A stretch of 64,000 bases of DNA from Chitiniphilus shinanonensis DSM 23277 (GCF_000374805.1 NZ_KB895338.1:62001-126000); one strand, 5' to 3'. Counted from the stretch's first letter, positions 9,983 through 18,963 are shown. The notes: generated by a model from the sequence alone, not told the origin. Numbers and translations: made by a program.

Positions 9983-10748
9983 CGATGGCCCCGGTCATGG
10001 CGGCGGCCGCATCCGACGCCAGGAACACCGCGGTCTGCGCCAGCTGATCCAGGGTCGGCAGGCGTTGCAGCGGCGTGCCGCGCGCCGCGCCGGCCATCAG
10101 TTCCGCCACGTCGATGCCCAATGCCTGGGCGCTGCGCTCGAAAATCCGCCGGCTGTGCGAGCCGTGCGTCATCGCCTCGGGAATGGCGTGGGAGCGGATG
10201 CAGACGGCGCGCACCCCGGCGCCGCCCAGCTCGCCGGCCAGATGGCGCGTGAGCGCCTCGACGCCGGCGCAGGCGACGCAATGGCCCAGGTAGCCCGGCC
10301 CGGTCATGCGGCTGGCCGGCGTGGTCAGCGCCAGCACGACGCCGCTGCCCTGCGGCATCATCTGGCGCGCCGCCGCCTTGGCGATCAGGAAATGGCTGCG
10401 GATGTAGGTGTCCACCGGCAGCGCGAAATCCGCCAGCGTCAGCGACGACAGCGGTTCGCCCTGGATATGGTCGACGCCGATGGCGTTGACGGCGATGTCC
10501 AGATGCCCCGCTTGCCGGGCGATCTCGGCGCAGTGCTCGGTCAGCGCGCGCTCATCGAGCGCATCCACCTGGGCGATCTCCGCCCGGCCGCCCTTGCCGA
10601 TGATGCTGTCGGCCACCGCGCCCAGCCTGCCCGGGGTGCGCCCGGCGAGGAATACCCGTGCGCCGGCCGCGGCGTAGGCGCGGGCAATGGCGCCGCCCAG
10701 CGCGCCGCCGCCGCCATAGACGACGGCATTCTTGTCTTGCAATGTCAT
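9951..10748 (-). CDS. SDR-fold protein with an altered active site, third gene of the ECF42 operon
   Basis: 265 residues with a Rossmann start (VVYGGGGALGGAIARAYAAAGARVFLAGR), an NAIG stretch and a normal C-terminal SDR end (ASDAAAAMTGAIVNLNGGS). The catalytic helix aligns as HCVACAGVEAL where active enzymes have YxASKAAVEAL. The expected Tyr and Lys positions are therefore His156 and Cys160. It may be a non-catalytic NAD(P)-binding protein, or may use a displaced Tyr153. It lies 81 bases after the DGPF gene. Confidence 0.85.
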   Translation of the reverse strand: MTLQDKNAVVYGGGGALGGAIARAYAAAGARVFLAGRTPGRLGAVADSIIGKGGRAEIAQVDALDERALTEHCAEIARQAGHLDIAVNAIGVDHIQGEPLSSLTLADFALPVDTYIRSHFLIAKAAARQMMPQGSGVVLALTTPASRMTGPGYLGHCVACAGVEALTRHLAGELGGAGVRAVCIRSHAIPEAMTHGSHSRRIFERSAQALGIDVAELMAGAARGTPLQRLPTLDQLAQTAVFLASDAAAAMTGAIVNLNGGSILD

Positions 10749-10829
10749 GGAAGTGCTCCTGGTGTGACCCGCTCGCGGCGGGGGTGACACAAGGACGCGG
10801 GCGCCGGCCGCTTTCCGACAGTGCGCCGT

Positions 10830-11207
10830 TCATTCCCCGCCGGACGGCACGGGGCGGGCGAGTTGCCCCGGCAGGAACAGCGAGATCGGCACGATCTCGA
10901 AGACGCCGCCCTCGAAGGCCAATCCTTGCGCCACGGCGCGCGCCGCCGCCACGCTGTCGCAATCGACCACGTACAGGCCCAGCAGTTGTTCCTTGGTCTC
11001 GGCATAGGGGCCGTCCAGCACGAAATCGTCGTCGCCGCGCCAGACCGATGCCTGGCCGGGCGCCAGCCGCAGCGCCGGACCGAGGCGCCCTTCGGCCTGC
11101 AATGCCTGGCGCACTTCGGCATGGCGCTGCTGCAAGGCGGCTTCGGTGACGTCGTCCCAGCCGGCGATGGCTTCTTCGGAGCCGTGGATCAGGATGGCGT
11201 AGAGCAT
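10830..11207 (-). CDS. YCII/DGPF domain protein, ECF42 partner
   Basis: 125 residues with the family hallmark DGPYAETKEQLLGLYVVDC. DGPF proteins of the YCII superfamily are consistently encoded beside ECF42 sigma factors and are thought to be part of their output or signalling. The dimeric alpha+beta barrel fold resembles YciI, but the enzymatic activity is unknown. The gene starts six bases after the sigma-factor stop, so the two are almost certainly co-transcribed. Confidence 0.92.
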   Translation of the reverse strand: MLYAILIHGSEEAIAGWDDVTEAALQQRHAEVRQALQAEGRLGPALRLAPGQASVWRGDDDFVLDGPYAETKEQLLGLYVVDCDSVAAARAVAQGLAFEGGVFEIVPISLFLPGQLARPVPSGGE

Positions 11208-11213
11208 GGTCGG

Positions 11214-12476
11214 TCAGTCTCGGGTGGGCGAAGTGGAAGTGGCCAGATGCGCAATCTGGCGCTGGATATGGCGGGCTTCGGCCGGGGTGCGGGCCAGCGC
11301 CAACGCCTGCGCGAAGGCGGCGCTGGCTTCGTCGTGCCGCGCCAGTCGCGCCAGCAGTGCGCCACGCACGCCGTGGAAATGGAAGTAGCCGGCCAGGCGC
11401 GTGTCGAGCGGCGCGATCAGCGCCAGCGCCGATGCGGCGCCGTGCAGCTTTTCGACCGCGACCGCGCGGTTGAGCGTGACCACTGGCGATGGGCGCACGG
11501 CCTCCAGTGCGGCATAGCAACGGTCGATGGCGGCCCAGTCGGTGTCCGCCGCGCTTGCTGCGCGGGCATGGACGGCGGCGATTTCGGCCTGCAAGCGATA
11601 CGGCCCGGGCGGTGCCGCGCCAGTCTGCGCCCGGGCCAGTGCGGCCAGCCCGGCATTGATGGCGGCCCGGTCCCACGCGCTGCGATCCTGGTCTTCCAGC
11701 AACACCACTTCGCCTTGCGCATCGATCCGGGCGGCGTGGCGCGCGTGTTGCAGCTGGAGCAGGGCCAGCAGGCCCAGGGTTTCGTCGTGCGCGGGAAACA
11801 GGTCGGTCAGCAGTTGCGCCAGGCGGATCGCTTCTTCGCACAGCGACGTGCGCAGCATCCGCTCGCCGCCGCTGGCGGCGTAGCCTTCGTTGAACAGCAG
11901 GTAGATGGTGGCGGATACGGCGCTCAGGCGCGCTTCGCGTGCGGCGGCATCCGGCGTTTCGAACGGCAGACCCAGCGCGGCGATGCGTTGCCGGGCGCGC
12001 ACGATGCGCTGTTCCACAGTGCGCTCGGCGATCAGGAAGGCGCTGGCGATCTGCGCCAGCGTCAGCCCGGACACCACGCGCAGCGCGAGGGCGATGCGCG
12101 ACGGGGCGGGCAGGGCGGGGTGACAGGCGATGAACAGCAGGTGCAGCACCTCGTCACCGTAACGCGCACGGTCCAGGTGATCGAGGGATTCGGCCGTGTC
12201 GCTCGGCTGGTCCGGTGGGGCGGTTTCGTCGGTCAGCGGCGTTTCGCGCGCTTCGCGGCGCACCCGGTCCAGCGCTGCGTTGCGCGCCACCAGGATCAGC
12301 CACGCCAGCGGATCGCGCGGCACGCCGTCGCCGGGCCAGCGTTGCAGCGCGCGCAGGCACGCTTCCTGGAAGGCGTCCTCGGCCCGCTCCAGGTCGTGGA
12401 AGTAACGCAGCAATGCCGCCAGCGCCCTGGGACGGGCGGCGACGAGCAGCGGGGCGATCTGGCTGGAGTCGGTCAT
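11214..12476 (-). CDS. ECF42-type sigma factor with long C-terminal extension
   Basis: 420 residues. Region 2 (RAEDAFQEACLRALQRWP) and region 4 (LTLAQIASAFLIAERTVEQRIVRARQRI) occupy about the first 180 residues. The rest is a helical, TPR-like extension (DUF6596 type, with YLLFNEGYAAS and VTLNRAVAVEK). This layout and the DGPF partner define group ECF42, in which the C-terminal extension is reported to be needed for activity instead of an anti-sigma factor. I see no anti-sigma gene. The start at 12476 is the first one consistent with family length; an alternative is 12506. Confidence 0.93.
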   Translation of the reverse strand: MTDSSQIAPLLVAARPRALAALLRYFHDLERAEDAFQEACLRALQRWPGDGVPRDPLAWLILVARNAALDRVRREARETPLTDETAPPDQPSDTAESLDHLDRARYGDEVLHLLFIACHPALPAPSRIALALRVVSGLTLAQIASAFLIAERTVEQRIVRARQRIAALGLPFETPDAAAREARLSAVSATIYLLFNEGYAASGGERMLRTSLCEEAIRLAQLLTDLFPAHDETLGLLALLQLQHARHAARIDAQGEVVLLEDQDRSAWDRAAINAGLAALARAQTGAAPPGPYRLQAEIAAVHARAASAADTDWAAIDRCYAALEAVRPSPVVTLNRAVAVEKLHGAASALALIAPLDTRLAGYFHFHGVRGALLARLARHDEASAAFAQALALARTPAEARHIQRQIAHLATSTSPTRD

Positions 12477-12566
12477 GCGGCGGGGCCGGCGTGGGAATAC
12501 CGGCACGGTAGCCGATGGCGGGAGTGCGTTGGGCCCGGGCGGCGCAACGGTGGGTAAAGTACAACA

Positions 12567-12595
12567 GCAAAACGCCCCGCGGTGGCGGGGCGTTC
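12567..12595 (-). terminator. intrinsic terminator, minus strand
   Basis: An AACGCCCCGC / GCGGGGCGTT stem; on the minus strand it is followed by TTTTGCTGTTGT. It lies 13 bases after the stop of the 44-residue ORF, which supports that ORF being expressed. Confidence 0.8.
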
Positions 12596-12607
12596 AAGGG
12601 GCGGGGT

Positions 12608-12742
12608 TCATTCCCAGACTTGCAGGGTGAACCAGTCCACCGCTTGCGCGTCGTCGCTGTTTTCCAGGACGACGGTTTCTTCGGTTGCGCAGGCGTCGTG
12701 TTGCGCCGTGTCGTGTTGAACCAGCGGGTCGAGATCGGCCAT
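12608..12742 (-). CDS. small acidic hypothetical protein (44 aa)
   Basis: MADLDPLVQHDTAQHD... ends VDWFTLQVWE. It has a GGAG site eight bases before the ATG and a strong terminator just downstream. It is acidic and soluble, with no recognised family. It is too short for most gene finders; the flanking signals are the main support. Confidence 0.55.
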   Translation of the reverse strand: MADLDPLVQHDTAQHDACATEETVVLENSDDAQAVDWFTLQVWE

Positions 12743-12978
12743 GGCATTGCTCCAGTGGGGAACGATCCCAATGTATTGGTGCGACGCAGCACGGCGCATC
12801 GGCGGTTTCCCCAATCGCGCGTAGGACAAAACGCAACCGCAGCATATCCCCGCCGTGGCCGGCCACTTGCCCGGGCAATACAATGCACGCTCGATTCGAG
12901 GAGCACACAGGCATGTTTTTTCTGAGCTGACCGGACCCCCACCATCCATCATCAATCCGTGTCGAGAAAATCAATCGA

Positions 12979-13437
12979 ATGAAGGTCATCAACCTACGAA
13001 AACAACCCGAATACACCGAACGGGCGATCGGTTATTTCCAGAGCAAATGGGCCTCAGAGGCCAACAAGCCCATGTACGACGACAGCATCCGTCGCAGCGT
13101 GGTGGCCAGTAATCCGCTGCCGGTGTGGTATCTGCTGGAGGACGAAGGGGAGATCATCGGCTGCGCCGGTCTGATCACCAACGACTTCATCAGCTGCGGC
13201 GACCTGTGGCCCTGGCTGTGCGCGCTGTATATCGAAGAAGACCATCGCGGCCGCGAACTGGGACAGTTGCTGCTGACTCAGGCCAAGCGCGACGCGGCGG
13301 GGATGGGTTTTCCCAAGCTCTACCTGTGCACCGACCACGTCGGGTATTACGAGCGCTACGGCTTTGCCCGCATCTGCACCGGCTATCACCCTTGGGGTGA
13401 AACCTCCAGCGTGTTCGAGGCGGATACCGCCGATTAG
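12979..13437 (+). CDS. GNAT family N-acetyltransferase
   Basis: 152 residues with the GNAT acetyl-CoA binding pattern: a beta strand WLCALYIEEDHRGRELGQLLL, the pyrophosphate-binding loop RGRELG, and a YYERYGFARI C-terminal strand. It probably acetylates a small amine or antibiotic-like substrate; none can be assigned. A bidirectional terminator follows, shared with the convergent GH64 gene. Confidence 0.9.
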   Translation: MKVINLRKQPEYTERAIGYFQSKWASEANKPMYDDSIRRSVVASNPLPVWYLLEDEGEIIGCAGLITNDFISCGDLWPWLCALYIEEDHRGRELGQLLLTQAKRDAAGMGFPKLYLCTDHVGYYERYGFARICTGYHPWGETSSVFEADTAD

Positions 13438-13466
13438 GCGGTCCGGCCTTCACAGCCATGGGCGAC

Positions 13467-13496
13467 AAAGGCGGCAGAATGCTCTGCCGCCTTTTT
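13467..13496. terminator. bidirectional terminator
   Basis: A 12-bp perfect stem AAAGGCGGCAGA / TCTGCCGCCTTT with a 4-base loop and T runs on both strands, placed between convergent genes. Confidence 0.9.
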
Positions 13497-13514
13497 CATT
13501 TACGCCAGGGCGCG

Positions 13515-15728
13515 TTACCAGCCCACGGTGACGATCAGCCCCTTGGGCGACGGGTGCTCCAGCAGGCTGCTGTGGCCGCGCACGTCGTCGTAGCAGAAGC
13601 CATACGACAATCCGTCGATGCTGTGGTCGTGCCAGAACTTGGAGAAGTAGTTCGCCGGCGCTTGCAGATAGTAATACGCCGAGTTGCTCCAGTTGGCCGG
13701 ATCCACCGTCAGCAGCAGGTGACGGTTGAAGGCGGCGGTGATCTGCGCCTGCACCACTTTCTCCTCGGCGCTGCCGGCGGCCAGGTTGCCCGAGCCCTCC
13801 ATGATGTCCTGGGTGACGGGCTTGCCGCGGATGTACAGGTTTTGCGGCCCGCCGTTCTTGGAGAACACGAAGTCGTTGCCGATCACCCGGCCGCGGAAGG
13901 TGCCGGCCTCGGCCGTGAAGACCAGATCGTTGCTGGCGTAGTGGCTCCACACCTGGTTCACGTAGTTGGTGTAGTAGTTGCTGTTGGCGCCGCCGTGGCC
14001 GAAGCCGCCCTTGCCGGGCGCCACGATGCGGTACGGACGCTTCACCAGCGATTTGAACTCCGCCGGCACGTCGCGCTCGTAGGCGCTGAACAGCGCTTCG
14101 CGGGTTTCGGTCTCGCCCAGCGTGCGGTCATAGCCGTCCAGGCCGATCAGGCGCGTGCGGATCGGGAAGCCGAACTGGTCCACCCGCGTCGAATTGCCGT
14201 GGTAGCCGTATTGATCGACGGTGAATTCCACCCATTCGAAATACACGTCCTGATTGGGATCGGTCGGGTTGCCCAGATCCGGCCCGGCGAAGCCCACCAG
14301 GCCGTCGGCGGCCAGGTTGATCTTGATGAACATCGGCGAGCCGACGCTGATGAACAGGCGAGCGGAATCGATGCGCGGGATCGACACCCAGTTGGTCTGG
14401 CTCATGGTGGAGAAGTAATTGGCGTAGTTCTGGCCGTTCTTGGTCAGATGGCCCGCCGCATCGTTGTCCGCCACCCGCGCCGGCACCAGTTGCCCGCTGC
14501 GGTTGACGTAGGACAGCGCGCGGGTGGTCGGGTCGTAGCCGATGATGGCCCAGTAGACCTGCTGGTCGCCGTAGGTGCCGCGCGTGGCGTTCTCCAGCTT
14601 GATGGTCATCGCGCCGCTGCCCACCGGCAGATCCGGGTTGGCCGGCGTGGGCGTCGGCGTGACCGGGGGCGGCGTGGGGGTGACGCTGCCGGCGACGAAT
14701 TCCAGCCAGTTCAGGTTGAAGCCGCCATTGCTGGCGTGGATGCGCAGCACCTGGTTGCCGGCGGGCAGGGTGACGCTGGTCTGCACCGTGACCCAGTTCT
14801 GCCAGCCGCCGGTGTTGGGAACGGTCACGCTGGCGAGCACCGCGCCAGCCGCGTTGCGCAGTTGCAGCGCGGCGCCGCTGTTGGGGCTGGCGACGCGCAA
14901 TTGCAAGGTATAGCTGCGCGCGGTGGCGACGTTGACCCGGTAGTCGAGCCAGTCGCCGGTTTCGATCCAGCCAACATCGAGCCCGCCGCCGCTGTCGGTG
15001 GTGGTTTCGGTCTGCACCCCGCTCATGGCGCTCCAGGCTTCGGCCTGGATGCGGCCCGGCACCGCGGCGCCGGCCGGCGTCGGTGTGGCCGTGGGCGTCG
15101 GGTTCGGCGTCGGAGTGGGGGTCGGATTCGGTGTCGGGGTGGGCTGGCTGCCGCAACTGCCGCCGGCACGCCACAGCGTCGGCGTCGCCGCCGGATTCCA
15201 GTTGGTGCCGACATAGGCGGTATGCGTCACCAGCGCGGTATAGGTGGCGCCGTTGTAGCTGACCACCGTGCCGGCCGCGTAGGTGTTGCCCTCGGCCCAG
15301 GCCGCGCAGCTTGCCGGAGCGGACGTCGGTTGCGGTGTCGGCGTGGCGGTCGGCGTGGCGGTCGGCGTGGCGGTCGGCGTCGGATTGGCGCCGCCGACCA
15401 CGTAGCTGAAGGTGCCGGTGTCGTAGGCGGGGGTGCCGTTGTTGTAGGTGAACGAATAGTCGAGCCGGGTGCCGCTGGCGACGTTCACCTGCTGCTCGTA
15501 GCGCGCGTTGCCCGCGCTATAGGCCATGCGCACGTTCTGCGTGGCCCCGCTGTTGACCTGGTAGTGGATGTCCACCCAGGTGGTGGCGACACTGGATTTG
15601 AACCAGATCGTCGCCACATTGCCGGCCACGCTCACGCCTTGGCCGTAATCGGCGGCCCGCGCCGCGGGCATCAGCCACAAAAGGCCCGCCAGCAGGCTGG
15701 CGAGCCACACTCTCCATCGCATCTTCAT
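13515..15728 (-). CDS. secreted GH64 beta-1,3-glucanase with three carbohydrate-binding modules
   Basis: 737 residues: signal peptide (1-25, ending PAARA), CBM56-like module (26-112), Pro-Thr linker, CBM5/12 chitin-binding module (141-192, SCAAW...YTALVTHTAYVGTNWNP), linker, CBM6 (225-345, RIQAEAWSAM...), linker, and a GH64 catalytic domain (about 371-737). Glu501 (FEWVEF) and Asp517 (RVDQFGFP) are 16 residues apart, as in the catalytic pair of the laminaripentaose-producing enzyme. It should cleave long beta-1,3-glucans of fungal walls outside the cell, while the modules hold it to glucan and chitin. The start at 15728 has GGAG eight bases upstream. Confidence 0.92.
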   Translation of the reverse strand: MKMRWRVWLASLLAGLLWLMPAARAADYGQGVSVAGNVATIWFKSSVATTWVDIHYQVNSGATQNVRMAYSAGNARYEQQVNVASGTRLDYSFTYNNGTPAYDTGTFSYVVGGANPTPTATPTATPTATPTPQPTSAPASCAAWAEGNTYAAGTVVSYNGATYTALVTHTAYVGTNWNPAATPTLWRAGGSCGSQPTPTPNPTPTPTPNPTPTATPTPAGAAVPGRIQAEAWSAMSGVQTETTTDSGGGLDVGWIETGDWLDYRVNVATARSYTLQLRVASPNSGAALQLRNAAGAVLASVTVPNTGGWQNWVTVQTSVTLPAGNQVLRIHASNGGFNLNWLEFVAGSVTPTPPPVTPTPTPANPDLPVGSGAMTIKLENATRGTYGDQQVYWAIIGYDPTTRALSYVNRSGQLVPARVADNDAAGHLTKNGQNYANYFSTMSQTNWVSIPRIDSARLFISVGSPMFIKINLAADGLVGFAGPDLGNPTDPNQDVYFEWVEFTVDQYGYHGNSTRVDQFGFPIRTRLIGLDGYDRTLGETETREALFSAYERDVPAEFKSLVKRPYRIVAPGKGGFGHGGANSNYYTNYVNQVWSHYASNDLVFTAEAGTFRGRVIGNDFVFSKNGGPQNLYIRGKPVTQDIMEGSGNLAAGSAEEKVVQAQITAAFNRHLLLTVDPANWSNSAYYYLQAPANYFSKFWHDHSIDGLSYGFCYDDVRGHSSLLEHPSPKGLIVTVGW
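15337..15372 (-). repeat. 12-bp tandem repeat in linker-coding DNA
   Basis: Three perfect copies of GTCGGCGTGGCG plus a partial fourth, encoding Thr-Pro-Thr-Ala units of the linker between the first two binding modules. Copy-number change would lengthen or shorten the linker in frame. Confidence 0.85.
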
Positions 15729-15903
15729 TGTTGTCGCTCCATTGAGGGCTTTATCCGGGCTTGGCCCGTGGCGATATGAAAGGGCTTTCATAAATGGGCG
15801 TCAATGCGCGCGGCATGAGCGGGCGTTCAGGTGCGACCTGCGGCGGATACGCGGTCAGGGCAGGGCGCCGCGTCGGCCAATTGGGTGCATTCATCGTCAC
15901 GTC

Positions 15904-15924
15904 ACGATTTCGAAATCAAATCGT
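15904..15924. promoter_or_regulatory. inverted repeat in divergent promoter region
   Basis: ACGATTT - 7 bases - AAATCGT, also containing the perfect palindrome GATTTCGAAATC. It lies between the divergent GH64 and lipoprotein genes, 59 bases before the latter. It is a candidate operator; the regulator is unknown. Confidence 0.35.
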
Positions 15925-15982
15925 AAACGCCTTGTTCCTATGCTGCGGCCCTTTGCGACCCCAACCCACAAGGACAACAACG

Positions 15983-17800
15983 ATGAAGACCTGGATCGCC
16001 GCCGGCAGCACCCTGGCGTTCGCCGGCCTGCTGGCCGCCTGCGCCTCCGACGGCAGCACGCCGACGGCACCCACCCCCGTGCCGACCCCGGCGCCCACGC
16101 CGACCCCGACCCCGACGCCCGAGGTGACGCCGGATTCGATTTCGCTCAGCCTGCTGGGCCGCTTCAATACCGGCGTGTTCGCGCAGAGCGCCGCCGAGAT
16201 TCCCGGCTTCGATCCGGCCAGCAAGCGCGCCTTCGTGGTCAATGCCAGGAAAGGCGTGATCGACGTGCTGGATCTGACCGACCCGGCCCAGCCGGTGCAC
16301 TTCGGCGAGATCAGCGCCCAGACCATTTCCGCGGGGGCCGAGATCAATAGCCTGTCGCTGCACGATGGCATCCTCGCCGTGGCGATCCAGGCGCAGGACA
16401 AGACCGCGCCGGGCTACGCCGCCTTCTATCGCGCCAGCGACCTGACACTGCTGGGCCACGTGCAGATCGGCTCGCTGCCGGACATGATCACCTTCACCCC
16501 GGACGGCAAGACGGTGCTGGTCGCCAACGAAGCCGAACCCAGCCTGGACTACCAGATCGACCCGCCGGGCTCGGTCAGCGTGATCGACGTGCGCGACCCG
16601 GCACACCCGGTGGCGCGCACCGCCGACTTCACCGCCTGGGACGGCAGGGAAGCCGAACTGCGCGCCAGGGGCGTGCGCATCTACGGCCCGAACGCCAAGG
16701 CATCGCAGGATCTGGAGCCGGAATACATCGCGGTGTCGGCCGACGGCGCCACCGCCTGGGTCACGCTGCAGGAAAACAATGCGCTGGCCAAGGTGGACAT
16801 CGCCCAGGCCAAGGTCATCGACATCCTGCCGCTGGGCTACAAGGACCACGGCGTGGCCGGCAACGGCCTGGACGTGAGCGACGCCGACGGCAAGATCGAT
16901 ATCCGCACCTGGCCCGGCGTGCGCGGCCTGTACCTGCCGGACGCGATCGCCGCCTACAGCGCCGGCGGCAAGACCTACCTGGTCACCGCCAACGAGGGCG
17001 ACAGCCGCGCCTGGTCCTCCGACGAGACCGCGTATTTCGCCGGCGACGCCAGCAAGGGCTTCGTCGAGGAGTTCCGCGTCAAGCATCTGGTGCACAAGGA
17101 CGGATTCGATCGCCGCAAGAACGAAGACCTGCCGCCGCAACTGCGTGCGCTGGCGGTCGGCGCGACGCTGAATCCCGACGTGTTCGGCTATTGCGGCGCC
17201 ACGGCCACCAACCCCGGCAACTGCGCCAAGGACGAGCAGCTCGGCCGGCTCAACGTCACCTGGACGCTGGGCTACCAGACCAACGCCGATGGCACGCCCA
17301 AGCTGAACGGCGCGGGCAAGCTGGTCTACGACGCGCTGTACAGCTTTGGCGGCCGTTCGATCGCCATCTGGGACGAAAACGGCGCGCTGGTGTGGGAATC
17401 GGGCGACCAGATCGAGAAAAAACTGGCCGAACTGAACCCGACCTATTTCAACTCCGACCATGAAACCGCCAAGTTCGACGACCGCAGCGACAATAAGGGC
17501 CCGGAACCGGAAGGCGTGGCCCTGGGCCGCATCGGCGACAAGACCTTCGCCTTCATCGGGCTGGAGCGGGTGGGCGGCGTGATGGTCTACGACGTGACCA
17601 ACCCGGCCGCACCAAGCTACGTCAGTTACCTCAACACCCGCGATTTCACCGCCGACCCGACCACCGCCGCAGCCGGCGACCTCGGCCCGGAAGGACTGGT
17701 GTTCGTCTCCGCGGCCAAATCGCCCAACGGCAAGCCGCTGTTGATCGTGGGCAACGAAGTCAGCGGTACCACGGCGATTTATCAGGTGGAACTGCACTAG
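15983..17800 (+). CDS. choice-of-anchor I beta-propeller lipoprotein
   Basis: 605 residues. A lipoprotein signal (TLAFAGLLAACAS) is followed by a Pro-Thr linker and a long propeller-like domain with repeated motifs (FTPDGKTVLVANEAEPS, YIAVSADGATAWVTLQENN, GPEPEGVALG, GPEGLVFVSA). This matches the choice-of-anchor I family, sometimes annotated as alkaline-phosphatase-like. It is probably tethered to a membrane; the substrate is unknown. The start at 15983 has AAGGA upstream; the longer frame from 15794 is not a leader. It is divergent from GH64, so they might share control. Confidence 0.85.
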   Translation: MKTWIAAGSTLAFAGLLAACASDGSTPTAPTPVPTPAPTPTPTPTPEVTPDSISLSLLGRFNTGVFAQSAAEIPGFDPASKRAFVVNARKGVIDVLDLTDPAQPVHFGEISAQTISAGAEINSLSLHDGILAVAIQAQDKTAPGYAAFYRASDLTLLGHVQIGSLPDMITFTPDGKTVLVANEAEPSLDYQIDPPGSVSVIDVRDPAHPVARTADFTAWDGREAELRARGVRIYGPNAKASQDLEPEYIAVSADGATAWVTLQENNALAKVDIAQAKVIDILPLGYKDHGVAGNGLDVSDADGKIDIRTWPGVRGLYLPDAIAAYSAGGKTYLVTANEGDSRAWSSDETAYFAGDASKGFVEEFRVKHLVHKDGFDRRKNEDLPPQLRALAVGATLNPDVFGYCGATATNPGNCAKDEQLGRLNVTWTLGYQTNADGTPKLNGAGKLVYDALYSFGGRSIAIWDENGALVWESGDQIEKKLAELNPTYFNSDHETAKFDDRSDNKGPEPEGVALGRIGDKTFAFIGLERVGGVMVYDVTNPAAPSYVSYLNTRDFTADPTTAAAGDLGPEGLVFVSAAKSPNGKPLLIVGNEVSGTTAIYQVELH

Positions 17801-18195
17801 ACGGGGCAACGGCGAGCAAAGCCCTTCCGGGCCGATTGCGCGGAAGGGCCCAGCCCCATCGCGGTCATGTCCGATCGGAACGGGCGGCGCGAAACCCCAG
17901 GCCACCGGGCGATTGCCCGGTGGTTTTTGCGCTGATGCGCAACGGCACTGTGAGGACTGGTTTGCCGCAGGTGCTGCCCGGGCAGGCGAGGGGGGAAGGG
18001 TGCTCCAGCGGTGACCGCGATGCGTCGCCTCGGCAACGCGCCTTGAATGCGATCGTCAGCAAGCCTCGGCCAACCTGGCGCGCCTCCAGCCATCACTCCT
18101 TGGTGGTACATCCCATACCAGGATAACCACCTGCCTTGTACCGGTAGTGGATCGGCGAAAGAATGGGCTTCCCATATCGCCACCCGGAGCCCGCG
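17801..18195 (+). other. intergenic region with two hairpins
   Basis: It contains a weak 9-bp stem (17821-17849) and a strong terminator (17898-17927). The remainder up to the methyltransferase start has no convincing ORF or RNA motif. Confidence 0.6.
17898..17927 (+). terminator. intrinsic terminator
   Basis: A CCACCGGGC / GCCCGGTGG stem with a GATT loop, followed by TTTTT. Confidence 0.85.
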
Positions 18196-18963
18196 ATGAG
18201 CCAGCAGCGCCATGACGACGTCGTCGTCCACCAATATGATCCCAAGGCGAATGCCTATCTCACCAGCGCGGTCCACGCCAGCGGCGAGGATCTGGCGCTG
18301 ATGGCCGAACGGGTCGCCAGCCGCCCCGATGCCATCGTCCTCGACATGGGCTGTGGCGGCGGCCATGTGTCGTTCCGTCTGGCGCCGGCGGTGGCCAAAG
18401 TGGTCGCCTACGACCTGTCCGCGCGCATGCTGGAAACCGTGGCCGCGGAAGCGCAACGCCGCGGGCTCGACAACATCGTGACCAAGCAGGGCGCGGCCGA
18501 AGCATTGCCATGCCCGGACGAGGCGTTCGACGTGATCGCCACCCGCTACAGCGCACATCACTGGCGCGACCTGCCCGCCGGCTTGAAGCAGATGCATCGC
18601 GCCCTCAAGCCCGGCGGCCTGGGTCTGTTCATGGACGTGGTATCGCCGGGGCAACCATTACTGGACACCTGGTTGCAAAGCCTGGAACTGCTGCGCGACC
18701 CATCCCATGTGCGCGACGCCTCGGTGGAAACGTGGCGTCACGAGCTGAACAAGGCCGGCTTCATCGTCGACGAGGTGGTGCCGTTCCGGTTGCGGCTGGA
18801 GTTCCGGTCCTGGATCGAACGCATGCAGACCCCGGCCGCCCACACGGCGGCCATCCGCTCCCTGCAAAACATGGCCGCCAGCGAAGTGGTCGAGCACTTC
18901 GGCATCGAAGCGGATGGCAGCTTCACGGTGGATACGGCGTTGCTGATTGCTCACAAAGGGTGA
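18196..18963 (+). CDS. class I SAM-dependent methyltransferase
   Basis: 255 residues with motif I VLDMGCGGGHVSFRLA, an acidic end of strand 2 (VVAYDLS), motif II-like FDVIATRYSAHHW and post-motif ALKPGGLGLFMDV. This is the UbiE/YcgJ-like methyltransferase 11 group acting on small molecules. The substrate is unknown. The start at 18196 is the first ATG that gives the family N-terminus. It is the last ordinary gene before the AT-rich island. Confidence 0.9.
   Translation: MSQQRHDDVVVHQYDPKANAYLTSAVHASGEDLALMAERVASRPDAIVLDMGCGGGHVSFRLAPAVAKVVAYDLSARMLETVAAEAQRRGLDNIVTKQGAAEALPCPDEAFDVIATRYSAHHWRDLPAGLKQMHRALKPGGLGLFMDVVSPGQPLLDTWLQSLELLRDPSHVRDASVETWRHELNKAGFIVDEVVPFRLRLEFRSWIERMQTPAAHTAAIRSLQNMAASEVVEHFGIEADGSFTVDTALLIAHKG

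Noticed and set aside
13458-15779. A 773-codon plus-strand open frame opposite the glucanase
   Set aside because: Antisense shadow of the GH64 gene; no domains, and the opposite frame has signal peptide, modules and catalytic residues.
17941-18195. Riboswitch before the methyltransferase
   Set aside because: Several GC-rich helices can be drawn, but no conserved riboswitch core was recognised.
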